DNA of 64,000 nt from contig NZ_CP083582.1 in the NCBI RefSeq assembly GCF_020091585.1, positions 3,658,001 to 3,722,000 of the forward strand. Reading direction: 5' to 3'. Every line of letters begins with the position of its first letter. Position 1 is the first letter of the stretch. The notes beneath the pieces are model-generated. The model was not told where the DNA came from, made no database searches, and was given only the letters and a program-made list of their open reading frames with translations. The DNA is from Kovacikia minuta CCNUW1 (GTDB lineage: Bacteria > Cyanobacteriota > Cyanobacteriia > Leptolyngbyales > Leptolyngbyaceae). The position numbers and the translations under genes are program-made. Below, one piece after another: positions 50,065-58,453 of the stretch.

Positions 50065-50160
50065 TACCAAATTAAATTGTCTTCGTGGCACATCAATATC
50101 CTGTAAGGGCGTTTGGCCAAACGCCCCTACCCGATCTGTCGCGTTTCCAATTCAAATTGC
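50064..50160. repeat. MITE-like element, copy 2
   Basis: Nearly identical to 9051-9151: starts ATACCAAATTAAATTG and has the same central GCGTTTGGCCAAACGCC palindrome (one mismatch in the left arm, TAAGGGC for TAGGGGC). The right terminal repeat is incomplete. It begins right at the mtfA stop codon. Confidence 0.85.
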
Positions 50161-50224
50161 TCTGAAAATAGCCCTAATTTTTATCCTTTGGGGTGCTGAA
50201 AAGTCAGCATGAACGATTGTTATG

Positions 50225-50399
50225 AGAATTAGGAATTAAGAGTTTTGAGTTTTGAGTTTTAAATTGAAGCTGAGTGCTGAGAATTTTGAATTTCTTTCTG
50301 ACTTCTGACTCCTGACTTCTGACTTCTGACTTCTGACTTCTGACTCCTGACTGCTAACTCCTAACTCCTAACTCCTAACTCCTGACTCCTAACTCCTGA
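50225..50399. repeat. Long heptamer tract (CTGACTT / CTAACTC)
   Basis: TTTTGAG units, then many tandem CTGACTT and CTAACTC units ending one base before the dapB stop. This is one of the longest heptamer arrays here and lies between convergent genes. Confidence 0.88.
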
Positions 50400-51227
50400 T
50401 TACAAAATCTTCTCCAATCCATACACTAGATTTTTAAGCTGAATGACTTTGCGAATCGCCAGTAATACACCGGGCATGTAGCAGGCACGATCGCTGGTAT
50501 CGTGGCGCAGGGTATAGACCTGACCAGGAGCACCAAAAATGACTTCCTGGTGGGCAATTAGACCGGGCAGGCGCACGCTGTGAATCCGAATATCCGCTTC
50601 GGCGTGGCTCCCCCTGGCTCCAGGCAGTTTTTCGGTTTCCTGTACAGCGGGCGGATTGAAGGATTTACCATACTCTGCCAACATTTGGGCAGTTTGCAGC
50701 GCAGTTCCGCTGGGAGCGTCGGCTTTTTGATTGTGGTGCAGCTCAATAATTTCAACGTGGTCAAAATGCTGGGATGCCTGAATTGCTGCCTGTTGCAGCA
50801 GAACCATTCCGATCGAAAAATTGGGGATAATTAGACAACCCGTACTGGCTTTATCGGCAAACTCTGCCAGGTCTCGAATTTGCTCTGGACTCAGCCCAGT
50901 TGTCCCAACGACCGGACGCACTCCGTAGGCGATCGCCGATCGAATATTCTCATACACCGAATCGGGGTGGGTAAAGTCCACCATTACGGCAAGTTGCTTT
51001 TCCTGAGACACAAACGCCAGCATGGGCTGAAAATCGTTCGTGATTGGCACTTCTAATGGATCGCAACCCGCCAGTTCTCCAGCATCCTGCCCCTGATACT
51101 CCGGGCTACGGTCTACCGCTCCCATTAAAACCATATCCTCTGCCTGGGCGACCGCTTTAATCACCTCGCGCCCCATTTTACCCGCTGCACCATTCACCAA
51201 GACTGGAATGGGAAGCTGACCTGCCAT
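50400..51227 (-). CDS. dapB: 4-hydroxy-tetrahydrodipicolinate reductase
   Basis: 275 residues; lysine and diaminopimelate pathway, reducing the DapA product with NAD(P)H. Visible motifs are the Rossmann [24 protein letters not shown], and the substrate and catalytic segment [18 protein letters not shown], with the active-site His pair and Lys, then [22 protein letters not shown]. Complete and standard in length. Confidence 0.96.
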   Translation of the reverse strand: MAGQLPIPVLVNGAAGKMGREVIKAVAQAEDMVLMGAVDRSPEYQGQDAGELAGCDPLEVPITNDFQPMLAFVSQEKQLAVMVDFTHPDSVYENIRSAIAYGVRPVVGTTGLSPEQIRDLAEFADKASTGCLIIPNFSIGMVLLQQAAIQASQHFDHVEIIELHHNQKADAPSGTALQTAQMLAEYGKSFNPPAVQETEKLPGARGSHAEADIRIHSVRLPGLIAHQEVIFGAPGQVYTLRHDTSDRACYMPGVLLAIRKVIQLKNLVYGLEKIL

Positions 51228-51297
51228 AGTTAATACCGTAGCTTTGTGGACTCTGGTATTTTATAGCGGTTTTTACTCAAACAGGGTAGGACTGAAA

Positions 51298-51405
51298 CCA
51301 GGAGGCAGGAGTTAGGAGCCAGGAGGCAGGAGCCAGGAGGTAGGAGTCAGGAGCCAGGAGGAGAAAGCCCTTCTGGATTCTGGCTCCTGGATTCTATTTC
51401 CCAAA
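51298..51405. repeat. AGGAGGC-type heptamer tract
   Basis: Repeated CAGGAGG/CAGGAGT units upstream of dapB, between it and a possible small gene on the same strand. Confidence 0.7.
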
Positions 51406-51600
51406 TTAGTAGCTATCCTCCCCAGGAACGCGATCGCCCTCAACCTCTGAAATATTTTGTGCCAGCGCAGCAACCCGGATTGCCTGCCACTGGCAAAATA
51501 GATCAAATTCATTCAAATCACTGGCACGGTAGCGTCGAATGGCCTGATCCAACTCCTGGGAAGTTTGGGGAATGGGAACCGCGCAGGAAATCTCTAACAT
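51406..51600 (-). CDS. Possible small hypothetical protein
   Basis: 64 residues starting MLEISCAVPIPQTSQELDQAIRR, with AAGG seven bases before the ATG. Composition is that of a real helical protein (EFDLFCQWQAIRVAALAQNISEVEG), not of a repeat translation. No family recognised. It could share the dapB transcript. Moderate support only. Confidence 0.5.
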   Translation of the reverse strand: MLEISCAVPIPQTSQELDQAIRRYRASDLNEFDLFCQWQAIRVAALAQNISEVEGDRVPGEDSY

Positions 51601-51874
51601 CGGTCAACCTTGTAAACGACAAATGGAATACGACTGTGTTGAACTATCCGTATTATTCCCAGGATCTCAAAGACAAATGGTAAAGTTACCAAAAAGTATC
51701 AAAAAGTACAGAAAAGTTTTGATGAATTTATATTGTTTCTTGGAAATTAGAACCTACGGCCGAAGTACTCCAATTCCTGACCTCCAGGCAAGGTCATCCC
51801 TCCAGCGATGTGAATCTTTAAACCCAGCAGCCAAAGCTATAAGTGGGAGGGTGCCATTAAATATAAGACCCGTG

Positions 51875-51937
51875 TCGGTTGGGTTGAGGCACGAAACCCA
51901 ACGCCTGCATGGGTTACACTATCGTTAACCCATCCTA
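51875..51937. repeat. GTTGGGTT...AACCCATCC palindromic repeat
   Basis: Contains TTGGGTTGAGGCACGAAACC and GGGTTACACTATCGTTAACC segments with inverted GGGTT/AACCC arms. A related half-element GGATGGGTTAGGCGGTAGCC is at 54957-54990. Confidence 0.5.
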
Positions 51938-51992
51938 CTTTTATTGCAACTACCTACTTATTAACCTGGCAATATTTGATCTTGCATTCGCT

Positions 51993-52072
51993 GTAGGGTG
52001 CTGTTAGGCATCGCCGTAACGCACCGCCAACCCATGCCTCGGCGCGTTACGCTGTCGCTAACAGCACCCTAC
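51993..52072. repeat. GTAGGGTGCTGTTAG palindromic element
   Basis: Arms GTAGGGTGCTGTTAG and CTAACAGCACCCTAC are perfect inverted repeats of 15 bp around a core that itself holds GTAACGC/GCGTTAC arms. Confidence 0.8.
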
Positions 52073-52121
52073 GCAATCATGGCGCAATTCCAAAATATGT
52101 AGGAACAAAAGCTGCCGGGTT

Positions 52122-52197
52122 AATAGCAGTCCTAAATCAGTTGTGAGGAAGAATTCGATCGGAATCCTTTCTCACAATCCAAATAGGACCGCTATAT
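52122..52197. repeat. ATAGCAGTCC-family repeat, uninterrupted copy
   Basis: Starts AATAGCAGTCCTAAATCAGT, ends CAATCCAAATAGGACCGCTA; the ends are inverted repeats. It shows the empty structure of the composite at 9192-9387. Confidence 0.75.
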
Positions 52198-52457
52198 TCC
52201 TCCAGGTTCTAAAAGTGTGGTTGAAAAGAGATCGGTTCGGTTTGATACCAAGAAAGCAGCTTTTCAAACATCCTCTAAAAGGAAAACCGGGATTGTACGG
52301 TAAAATTCAGGAAGAAATATAAACTTTTAATAAGTGCTGGCAAAGTTATTCCCTTTGGTTGAAGCAGTGTCTTTCGACTTAATGCTGTATTGACTTTCTG
52401 GAGGGATTAGTTATATTCCATTAGCAAGCGAATTTGGACGGTAAAGGGGGCGCATCT

Positions 52458-53411
52458 ATGAAATTAAGTGTAATCTTGCCCTGCTACAACGGGGAAGATA
52501 CGCTGGCAGTTCAATTGGAAGCACTGGCAAATCAGCAATGGTCAGGTTCCTGGGAACTGATCTTCGTCAACAACGGTTCCACGGATCAATCTGTGGAGAT
52601 TGCTGAAAGTTACCGCGATCGCTTCCCTGAACTCCGTATTGTGAATGCCTATACCCCCCCAGGTCCCCGATTGGGTGTACCCCACTCCTACAATGTTGGA
52701 ATTAAAGCTGCGACAGGAGATGCATTCGTTTTTTGCGAATCAGACGATGAGGTTGGTTATGGCTGGCTAATGGCAATGGGTCAGGCGCTGCTTGAGCACG
52801 AATTCATCGCGGCTCGAATTGACTATCGCAAGCTGAATCAACCCTGGCTCTGGACAATGGACAGTGATGCCTACCACCAGGAGACAGAGTTAGCCCCCTG
52901 TCCCGTTCCACCCCATTTACCCTATGCCAGGGGTTGCACATTTGGCATGCGTCGATCGGTTTACGAAGAGTTAGGAGAACTCAACACCGGCTTCCCCTGT
53001 TCAGTTGACACCGAATATTGCTGGAGAGCACATCAGGCTGGAATCCCCATTCGCCTTGTCCCTGAAGCAGTCATTCACTACCGTTTGCGTCACAACTTTA
53101 AGGCAATGTACAAGCAAGGTCGCACCTGGGGAAAAGACTTTATGCGTTTGTGCCGACGCTATCAAAGCAAAAATCATTTGGGCGATTTTGCCGCTCTCAG
53201 GCTAATTCTACGCATTCCAAAATCCCTTCTGAAAGGAGCCTGGCTTTACTGGCAGATGTTGATGAAAGTACCAGGTAGCCGTACACGATATGCCCGATGG
53301 ATCTGGATGCTTGGTTATGGGGTTGGCGAACTGCAAGGCATTTTTGCCCCTGTTGAGGAGATTAGAGCTCAGATCAACGTCAACACGCCTTCAGCGGTTT
53401 CATCCCACTGA
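52458..53411 (+). CDS. Family 2 glycosyltransferase
   Basis: 317 residues from the ATG at 52458, preceded by AAAGGGGGC and opening with the fold start MKLSVILPCYNGEDTL. Nucleotide-sugar binding is seen in FVNNGSTD, the metal-binding acidic motif in FVFCESDDEVGYGW (DXD position), and FPCSVDTEYCWRAHQAG supplies the catalytic acidic (ED/DTE) region. The C-terminus has amphipathic or hydrophobic segments (LKGAWLYWQMLMKVP) that may bind the membrane. Acceptor unknown; likely surface polysaccharide. Followed by a rho-independent terminator. Confidence 0.88.
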   Translation: MKLSVILPCYNGEDTLAVQLEALANQQWSGSWELIFVNNGSTDQSVEIAESYRDRFPELRIVNAYTPPGPRLGVPHSYNVGIKAATGDAFVFCESDDEVGYGWLMAMGQALLEHEFIAARIDYRKLNQPWLWTMDSDAYHQETELAPCPVPPHLPYARGCTFGMRRSVYEELGELNTGFPCSVDTEYCWRAHQAGIPIRLVPEAVIHYRLRHNFKAMYKQGRTWGKDFMRLCRRYQSKNHLGDFAALRLILRIPKSLLKGAWLYWQMLMKVPGSRTRYARWIWMLGYGVGELQGIFAPVEEIRAQINVNTPSAVSSH

Positions 53412-53521
53412 TTCCCTGGCATTAACCACTTGCTATACCAGTTTAGGATCTGTCCTAAGGTAGATAGTCACTTTTGGAAACTAAAACGATTATGAAAGAG
53501 TGAGGAGTGCAAAACGAAAGC

Positions 53522-53573
53522 GAAAGCCCCTGGAGTCGAAACACGGAAAGACTTCCAGGGGCTTTTGTTTTTG
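53522..53573 (+). terminator. Rho-independent terminator after the glycosyltransferase gene
   Basis: Stem arms AAAGCCCCTGGAGTC and GACTTCCAGGGGCTTTT with one bulge, followed by GTTTTTGTT. A classic GC stem plus T-run. Confidence 0.88.
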
Positions 53574-53602
53574 TTCCAGCTTGGTTCAACCCATCTCACC
53601 CA

Positions 53603-53642
53603 GTCGTAGAGATGCGATGAATGCATCTCCACCCTACGACAT
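53603..53642. repeat. CGTAG hairpin repeat
   Basis: GTCGTAGAGATGC and GCATCTCCACCCTACGAC form an imperfect hairpin in the gap before hisC, similar in style to the hairpin at about 4090-4126. Confidence 0.5.
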
Positions 53643-53741
53643 CGTAATTAAACAACATTTTTAAACCACCACTATGGGACGAGAAGCGATCGCGCCGCAG
53701 ACCCAGTCTGATAGAGTGAGGGTCTGATACTCAGTAGCGTC

Positions 53742-54791
53742 ATGACCTCCTACTTTCGCCCCAACATCAATACGATGGCTGGCTATGTTCCTGGCGAACA
53801 GCCTAAGCCTGGGACAAAGATCATCAAACTCAATACCAACGAGAACCCCTATCCTCCCTCTCCAGCAGCGATCGCGGTTCTCAGGAATTTGGACAGTGAA
53901 TGGCTGCGGCGTTACCCCGACCCTTATGCCAACGATTTTCGCCGCGCTGTTAGCGAAGTGTTGGATGTTCCCACGGATTGGATCATGGTTGGCAACGGCA
54001 GTGACGATATCCTGAATGTGATCATTCGCGCCTGTGCCGAAATTGGACGGAAAGTTGTCTACCCGATGCCAACCTATGTGCTGTATCGCACCCTGGCGGA
54101 AATACAGCCTGCGGAACGCATCGAAATTCCCTATGGGGAGAAATACCACCTACCAATGGAAGAACTCGTAGCAGCAAACGGCGCTGTGACTTTCATTGCA
54201 TCTCCCAACAGTCCCTCTGGGCATGTCGTTCCGATCGACACGTTGCGAGAATTAGCCTCCCGGTTGTCCGGTATTTTAGTCGTGGATGAGGCTTATGTTG
54301 ACTTTGCCAATGAAACAGCATTGCCCCTTGTGAAGGAATTTGAACAGGTCATAGTCGTGCGGACCCTATCCAAAGGCTACGCTCTGGCAGGGTTACGCCT
54401 GGGGTTTGGAATTGCCAATCCCAAATTATTGAGTGGATTGTTTAAAGTCAAAGATAGCTACAACATTGATGCGATCGCCTGTGCCGTTGGAACTGCGGCA
54501 ATGCGAGATCAGGATTACAAAAATGCCTGTGCCGAAAAGGTAAAAGCCTCCCGTGCAACCTTAATGGGAGATCTCAAACAGTTGGGCTTTCAGATTCGGG
54601 ACTCCCAAACCAACTTCTTGCTGGCACAGCCTCCTCAAAACAATGCAGAGCAGATTTATTTGGCATTAAAAGAACGGGGAATTCTTGTCCGCTATTTCAA
54701 CCAACCTGGTCTGACCGACAAATTACGAATTACTGTGGGTACGGACGAACAGAATCAGATGTTGATAGAAGCATTGCTGCATCTGGTGTAA
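53742..54791 (+). CDS. hisC: Histidinol-phosphate aminotransferase
   Basis: 349 residues; transfers an amino group from glutamate to imidazole acetol phosphate with PLP. Fold type I signatures: LNTNENPYPPSP, VGNGSDDIL, VVDEAYVDFA, the PLP-lysine in TLSKGYALAGLRLG, and NFLLAQP plus LRITVGTDEQN near the end (phosphate-binding Arg). Complete. Stand-alone gene. Confidence 0.95.
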   Translation: MTSYFRPNINTMAGYVPGEQPKPGTKIIKLNTNENPYPPSPAAIAVLRNLDSEWLRRYPDPYANDFRRAVSEVLDVPTDWIMVGNGSDDILNVIIRACAEIGRKVVYPMPTYVLYRTLAEIQPAERIEIPYGEKYHLPMEELVAANGAVTFIASPNSPSGHVVPIDTLRELASRLSGILVVDEAYVDFANETALPLVKEFEQVIVVRTLSKGYALAGLRLGFGIANPKLLSGLFKVKDSYNIDAIACAVGTAAMRDQDYKNACAEKVKASRATLMGDLKQLGFQIRDSQTNFLLAQPPQNNAEQIYLALKERGILVRYFNQPGLTDKLRITVGTDEQNQMLIEALLHLV

Positions 54792-55231
54792 TTGAGCTTA
54801 GGATCGTGGATTAAATAACCTCCGAATTTTGTACGGGCGGGTTTTGCCAAGAGACTTACTCATAGTCAGCAGATCTTGGTCAAACCCGCCCCTACGACCG
54901 ACTTTATTTAATTCCCATTCCTTAGAAACTTGCAAACAAATAATATCTCAGACGTAGGATGGGTTAGGCGGTAGCCGTAACGCATCGCAGGCATTTATTT
55001 TTACGCAGATCCCTTAGGAATTTGCAGGTAGATAAAGCACCAGCGCCGATATACAAAATCGAGGGGCAGGAAGTCAAGCCAGGAGAGCCAATCTTCTCAT
55101 GATTTAAACAGAAGCGGGGCCAGGCATGAAAGAAGATACAACTTTTACCTTTGGGGAACCTTAGGGAAAGAGTCAAAATCATTTGCTCTAGCCTTACTTA
55201 AACCCTTCGTAGAAGTTTCGAGGAGGACCGC
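54792..55231. other. Gene-free interval with repeats
   Basis: A palindromic element (54798-54925) and a partial GGATGGGTTAGGC repeat (54957-54990). The remainder to 55231 carries no supported gene. The strong ribosome site GAGGAGG at 55220-55226 belongs to the next gene. Confidence 0.6.
54798..54925. repeat. MITE-like palindromic element with GGGCGGGTTT core
   Basis: Outer inverted ends TTAGGATCGTGGATTAAATA and, on the other strand, TAAGGAATGGGAATTAAATA; inner arms GGGCGGGTTTTGCCAAGA and TCTTGGTCAAACCCGCCC. The outer right end resembles that of the element at 19225-19347. Confidence 0.7.
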
Positions 55232-56101
55232 TTGCTGTTGCGATCGCCTGTATTTTCAACTTTGAACAAAAGCACACTGCTGGCTACAAGCCTTGCCATC
55301 CTTGCTGCTGTACCCACCGTTGCCAACGCCTCAATTGTCAAATCTTCGTCTACAAACCTGAATCAATCAATTACCAGTAACCTTGATCAGGCAACTGCTC
55401 ACCCTCTGACCACTACAGCTCAGCAAACCTGGCTGGTGGCAGACAGGGATCATAAAAAAGGACGCGGAAACGATCGCGATGATGATGATGATCGGCGGGG
55501 AGCCAGGATTGATTTAAATCGGGCTAAAAATCTTGCCCGTCAAGCCGCAGAGGAAGCAAATGGTGGTATCCGGGTATACCGGGCAGAGAATTCCATGCAC
55601 GGACCTGCAAGCCAATGCCCCTACGTGGATCAGGGAGATTCCTGGGTATTTACCTTCCTGGGCGGACGACCTGGTTCCTCCAGAATGACAACTCAGAGTG
55701 TGGTGACGGTTTATAAATACACCTCCAGAGTGGTGATTGGTTACAACGGCCCCATCCGCAACGTTCAACAAACTCAGTTTTCTAGCTTCTCAACCAGTCA
55801 ACGTACAGTCCTGGTTAACCTGTTGCGGGGAAACTGCGAATGTAACTATCTGCTGACTAGTGCATTGCGGTCCCAAATTCTAGGCCAGGCGCGATCGCTC
55901 CCCCCTGGAATCCAAAAGCAACTCCTGCGTGGCAAGGGATTACCCCCTGGGATTGCCAAGAAACTGGTGTTTTTGCCCAAACAAGTCAACAGTTACATCA
56001 ATTTGCCGAACTATTACAATCTCGGTGTGATTGGTTCCAATCTCGTCGTTATCGATCAAGTCAATTACCGGGTAATTGATATGATCTTCAACGTTTTATA
56101 G
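55232..56101 (+). CDS. Exported hypothetical protein with LPPGI repeats
   Basis: 289 residues. The TTG start at 55232 is supported by an ideal GAGGAGG five bases upstream. The signal peptide is residues 1 to about 34 (TLLATSLAILAAVPTVANAS). A low-complexity charged stretch (DRDHKKGRGNDRDDDDDRRG, about 72-91) is followed by a Cys-containing domain (SQCPYVDQGDSWVFTF, then GNCECNYLL). Near the C-terminus SLPPGIQKQL and GLPPGIAKKL repeat the LPPGI unit, and the ending (VVIDQVNYRVIDMIFNVL) resembles RcnB/CigR-like periplasmic proteins. A C-terminal RcnB-like module is my inference; the function is unknown. Confidence 0.7.
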   Translation: MLLRSPVFSTLNKSTLLATSLAILAAVPTVANASIVKSSSTNLNQSITSNLDQATAHPLTTTAQQTWLVADRDHKKGRGNDRDDDDDRRGARIDLNRAKNLARQAAEEANGGIRVYRAENSMHGPASQCPYVDQGDSWVFTFLGGRPGSSRMTTQSVVTVYKYTSRVVIGYNGPIRNVQQTQFSSFSTSQRTVLVNLLRGNCECNYLLTSALRSQILGQARSLPPGIQKQLLRGKGLPPGIAKKLVFLPKQVNSYINLPNYYNLGVIGSNLVVIDQVNYRVIDMIFNVL

Positions 56102-56132
56102 GAACGTTTTGTCGAGAATATCCATCACCCCA

Positions 56133-56167
56133 AGATCCCCGACTTTTCCCAAAAAAGTCGGGGATCT
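56133..56167 (+). terminator. Hairpin terminator-like element (AGATCCCCGAC family)
   Basis: Perfect arms AGATCCCCGACTTTT and AAAAGTCGGGGATCT around CCCAA, then AAATTTTT. It lies 32 bp after the exported hypothetical gene. Related hairpins lie downstream of crtH and of the small gene at 60991. Confidence 0.8.
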
Positions 56168-56237
56168 AAATTTTTAGCGAAAGGATCAATCAGTACTCCG
56201 ATACACTAGAGAACATTGCCCGTTCTTCAATCACTGC

Positions 56238-57185
56238 ATGACCATTTCTGCAAGTTCTTCCTCCCAAACGACTCAATCTGAGCATTCCAATTCCATTGCT
56301 AAAGCCATTTCAACGGAATGGGATGCGATCGTCATTGGCTCAGGCATTGGAGGACTGGTCACCGCCACCCAACTGGCAGCGAAGGGAGCGCAGGTTCTAG
56401 TGTTGGAGCGTTATCTGATTCCAGGTGGCAGTGCGGGCTATTTTGAGCGTCACGGCTATCGGTTTGATGTGGGAGCCTCCATGATTTTTGGCTTTGGGAA
56501 TCGGGGTACCACCAATCTGCTCACCCGTGCCCTAGAAGCCGTCAATGTCAGCCTGGAAACGATTCCTGATCCAGTTCAGATTCACTACCACCTGCCCAAC
56601 GGTTTAGATCTCAAAGTCCACCAGGATTACGAAAAATTCTTGCAGGAATTGATTACCCTTTTTCCCCACGAGCAGGCAGGAATTCGTCGTTTCTACGATG
56701 AGTGCTGGAAGGTTTTCAACTGTTTGAACGTAATGGATTTGCTCTCCCTGGAAGAACCCCGGTATCTGACGCGGGTCTTTTTCCAGCATCCCTTTGCCTG
56801 TCTGGGACTCGTCCAATACCTGCCCCAAAATGCTGGAGATATTGCCCGCCGTTATATTAACGATTCAACCTTGCTGAAGTTTATTGATATGGAATGCTAC
56901 TGCTGGTCGGTTGTGCCAGCAGACCGCACTCCAATGATCAACGCAGGCATGGTGTTTAGCGATCGTCACTATGGTGGGATCAACTATCCCAAAGGGGGCG
57001 TTGGGCAAATTGCCCAAAAGCTGGTCGAAGGCTTACAGAAGTGTGGTGGACAAATTCAATACAAAGCCAGAGTCACCAAAATTCTGCAAGAAAAGGGGCG
57101 GGCTGTGGGAGTACAACTGGCATCCGGTGAAATTTATCGGGCGAAACGCATCATCTCCCAACGCCACCCGCTGGGACACGTTTGA
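56238..57185 (+). pseudogene. crtH: CrtH-type carotene isomerase, N-terminal fragment (frameshifted)
   Basis: FAD-dependent CrtISO-type enzyme that converts poly-cis lycopene to all-trans in cyanobacterial carotenoid synthesis. This frame holds the FAD dinucleotide-binding motif [31 protein letters not shown] and [12 protein letters not shown], and runs normally to KRIISQ. One extra C in the CCC at 57157-57159 then leads to a stop at 57185. Skipping one base gives [16 protein letters not shown], the conserved sequence, which continues in the next frame. The restored protein is 521 residues, normal for CrtH. Confidence 0.92.
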
Positions 57186-57804
57186 AAAGCTGATTCCCCC
57201 AGAGCAAACGCCACCTGCGGAGCGTAAGTGGCAACAGCGCTACCAGAAATCTCCCAGCTTCTTGAGTTTGCATCTGGGCGTTAAAGCCGATACCCTTCCC
57301 ACCGGAACCGAATGTCACCACATCCTGCTGGAAGATTGGAACCGAATGGAAGACCCAGAAGGTACCATTTTTGTCTCCATTCCTACCCTTCTAGATCCGG
57401 CTCTGGCACCGCCCAACCATCACATCATCCACACCTTTACCCCCAGTTGGATGGAGGACTGGCAGGGGTTGTCTCCTACCGAGTACCAGCACCGGAAGGA
57501 AGCCGCCGCAGGGCGAGTTATCGCTCGGCTAGAAAAGATTTTTCCGAATCTGTCTGCCCATCTGGACTATCAGGAAGTGGGTACCCCCCGCACTCACCGT
57601 CGGTTTCTGGGACGGGATGACGGCACCTATGGTCCCATTCCCAGCCGCAAACTGAAGGGGCTATTGGGCATGCCCTTCAACCGGACTTCTGTTCCAGGAC
57701 TGTACTGCGTGGGAGACAGCACCTTTCCAGGGCAGGGACTCAATGCCGTTGCCTTCTCTGGCTTTGCCTGTGCCCATCGCGTTGGGGTAGATCTGGGCTT
57801 TTAG
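57160..57804 (+). pseudogene. crtH: CrtH-type carotene isomerase, C-terminal fragment
   Basis: Continuation in the +1 frame from [11 protein letters not shown] to the end: SFLSLHLGVKAD, ILLEDWNRMEDPEG, HTFTPSWMEDW and the C-terminal FAD-contact motif GLYCVGDSTFPGQGLNAVAFSG. No independent start with a ribosome site is visible, so this part should not be made unless the frame is restored. Followed by an AGATCCCCGGC hairpin. Confidence 0.9.
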
Positions 57805-57819
57805 TCCAGGGGGACGCCA

Positions 57820-57884
57820 AGATCCCCGGCTTCTATCGCTGAATAGGCGGTACCTACAAAGTTTTTATCAGAAACCGGGGATCT
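57820..57884 (+). repeat. AGATCCCCGGCTTCT hairpin, second copy
   Basis: Arms AGATCCCCGGCTTCT and AGAAACCGGGGATCT enclose a 35-base loop. It is 15 bp downstream of the crtH stop, so it may act in transcription termination. Confidence 0.7.
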
Positions 57885-57904
57885 AAAACACCGCTACGAT
57901 CGCA

Positions 57905-58108
57905 TCAATCTACAATTCGTAGCCGCCCTGCCCGCAATAATTCAAACACCCGGTTGATCAGGTCGTGCTCGGCTTGATTGATGGTCTGCTGAGACAAAAG
58001 CGCAGACATAAATTGCCGCTGGTCCTTCCGAGTAATTCTTCCGCAGGCAATAATCCGATTCACCATCTGTTCCACGTCACTATCGGGTAGATGAACCTTT
58101 TTTGTCAT
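57905..58108 (-). CDS. Small conserved cyanobacterial protein (paralogue of the gene at 3731)
   Basis: 67 residues from the ATG at 58108 (MTKKVHLPDSDVEQM). It has the same core as the gene at 3731-3919: NRIIACGRITRKDQRQFM, a short Gln-rich turn, INRVFELLRAGRLRIVD. Helical and probably an adaptor or regulatory peptide. It is convergent with crtH. No function known to me. Confidence 0.75.
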   Translation of the reverse strand: MTKKVHLPDSDVEQMVNRIIACGRITRKDQRQFMSALLSQQTINQAEHDLINRVFELLRAGRLRIVD

Positions 58109-58453
58109 ATTCCAAAGACCCCGATTCGCACTCAACTCACTTAATTGTCAAGGATTGCGACACAAAATTAAGAGATCTAAATCGCAATTACGGGTGATAT
58201 TAATCACATTTGCAATATCCGTATTCCGAGAAACCGGGTTTTTGAAGAGGATAGACACGAAAATTAGGCATTCCACGGAAGAAACCCGGTTTCTGTCCTA
58301 ATAAAGTCAAAATCTATGGAGAGCGATCGCTGTACTTTGGATTCTATGTTAAAACTCTACAGGACAATCGCTCTACAGATAGTGTAGACTGTGAACCTCA
58401 AGTCCTACATTTAGTCATGTAGCCGACATTACCCTAACAAAGTGAGACAGCCT
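58109..58453. other. Upstream region of nrdJ with a repeat
   Basis: Contains an AGAAACCGGG-type repeat (58225-58302) and then an AT-rich stretch before nrdJ. I looked for a cobalamin riboswitch, which might be expected ahead of a B12 enzyme, and saw no convincing core. Confidence 0.5.
58225..58302. repeat. AGAAACCGGGTTT repeat, third copy
   Basis: Arms GAGAAACCGGGTTTTTGA and GAAGAAACCCGGTTTCTG around a 40-base spacer, related to the elements at 9246-9352 and 10996-11090. Confidence 0.65.

Larger units (their letters stand above)
51601..52457. other. Long gene-free interval rich in palindromic repeats
   Basis: Contains three repeat elements (51875-51937, 51993-52072 and 52122-52197). No coding sequence is supported. 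The last 250 bp precede the glycosyltransferase and should contain its promoter. Confidence 0.6.

Noticed and set aside
50225-50399. CRISPR array
   Set aside because: Units are 7 bp in direct tandem without spacers; STRR-type repeat.
53661-54149. Minus-strand ORF of 162 codons opposite hisC
   Set aside because: Antisense shadow of a strongly conserved gene; hisC carries all catalytic motifs in the other strand.
58109-58453. Cobalamin riboswitch ahead of nrdJ
   Set aside because: No conserved B12-box core visible; only a dispersed hairpin repeat and AT-rich sequence.
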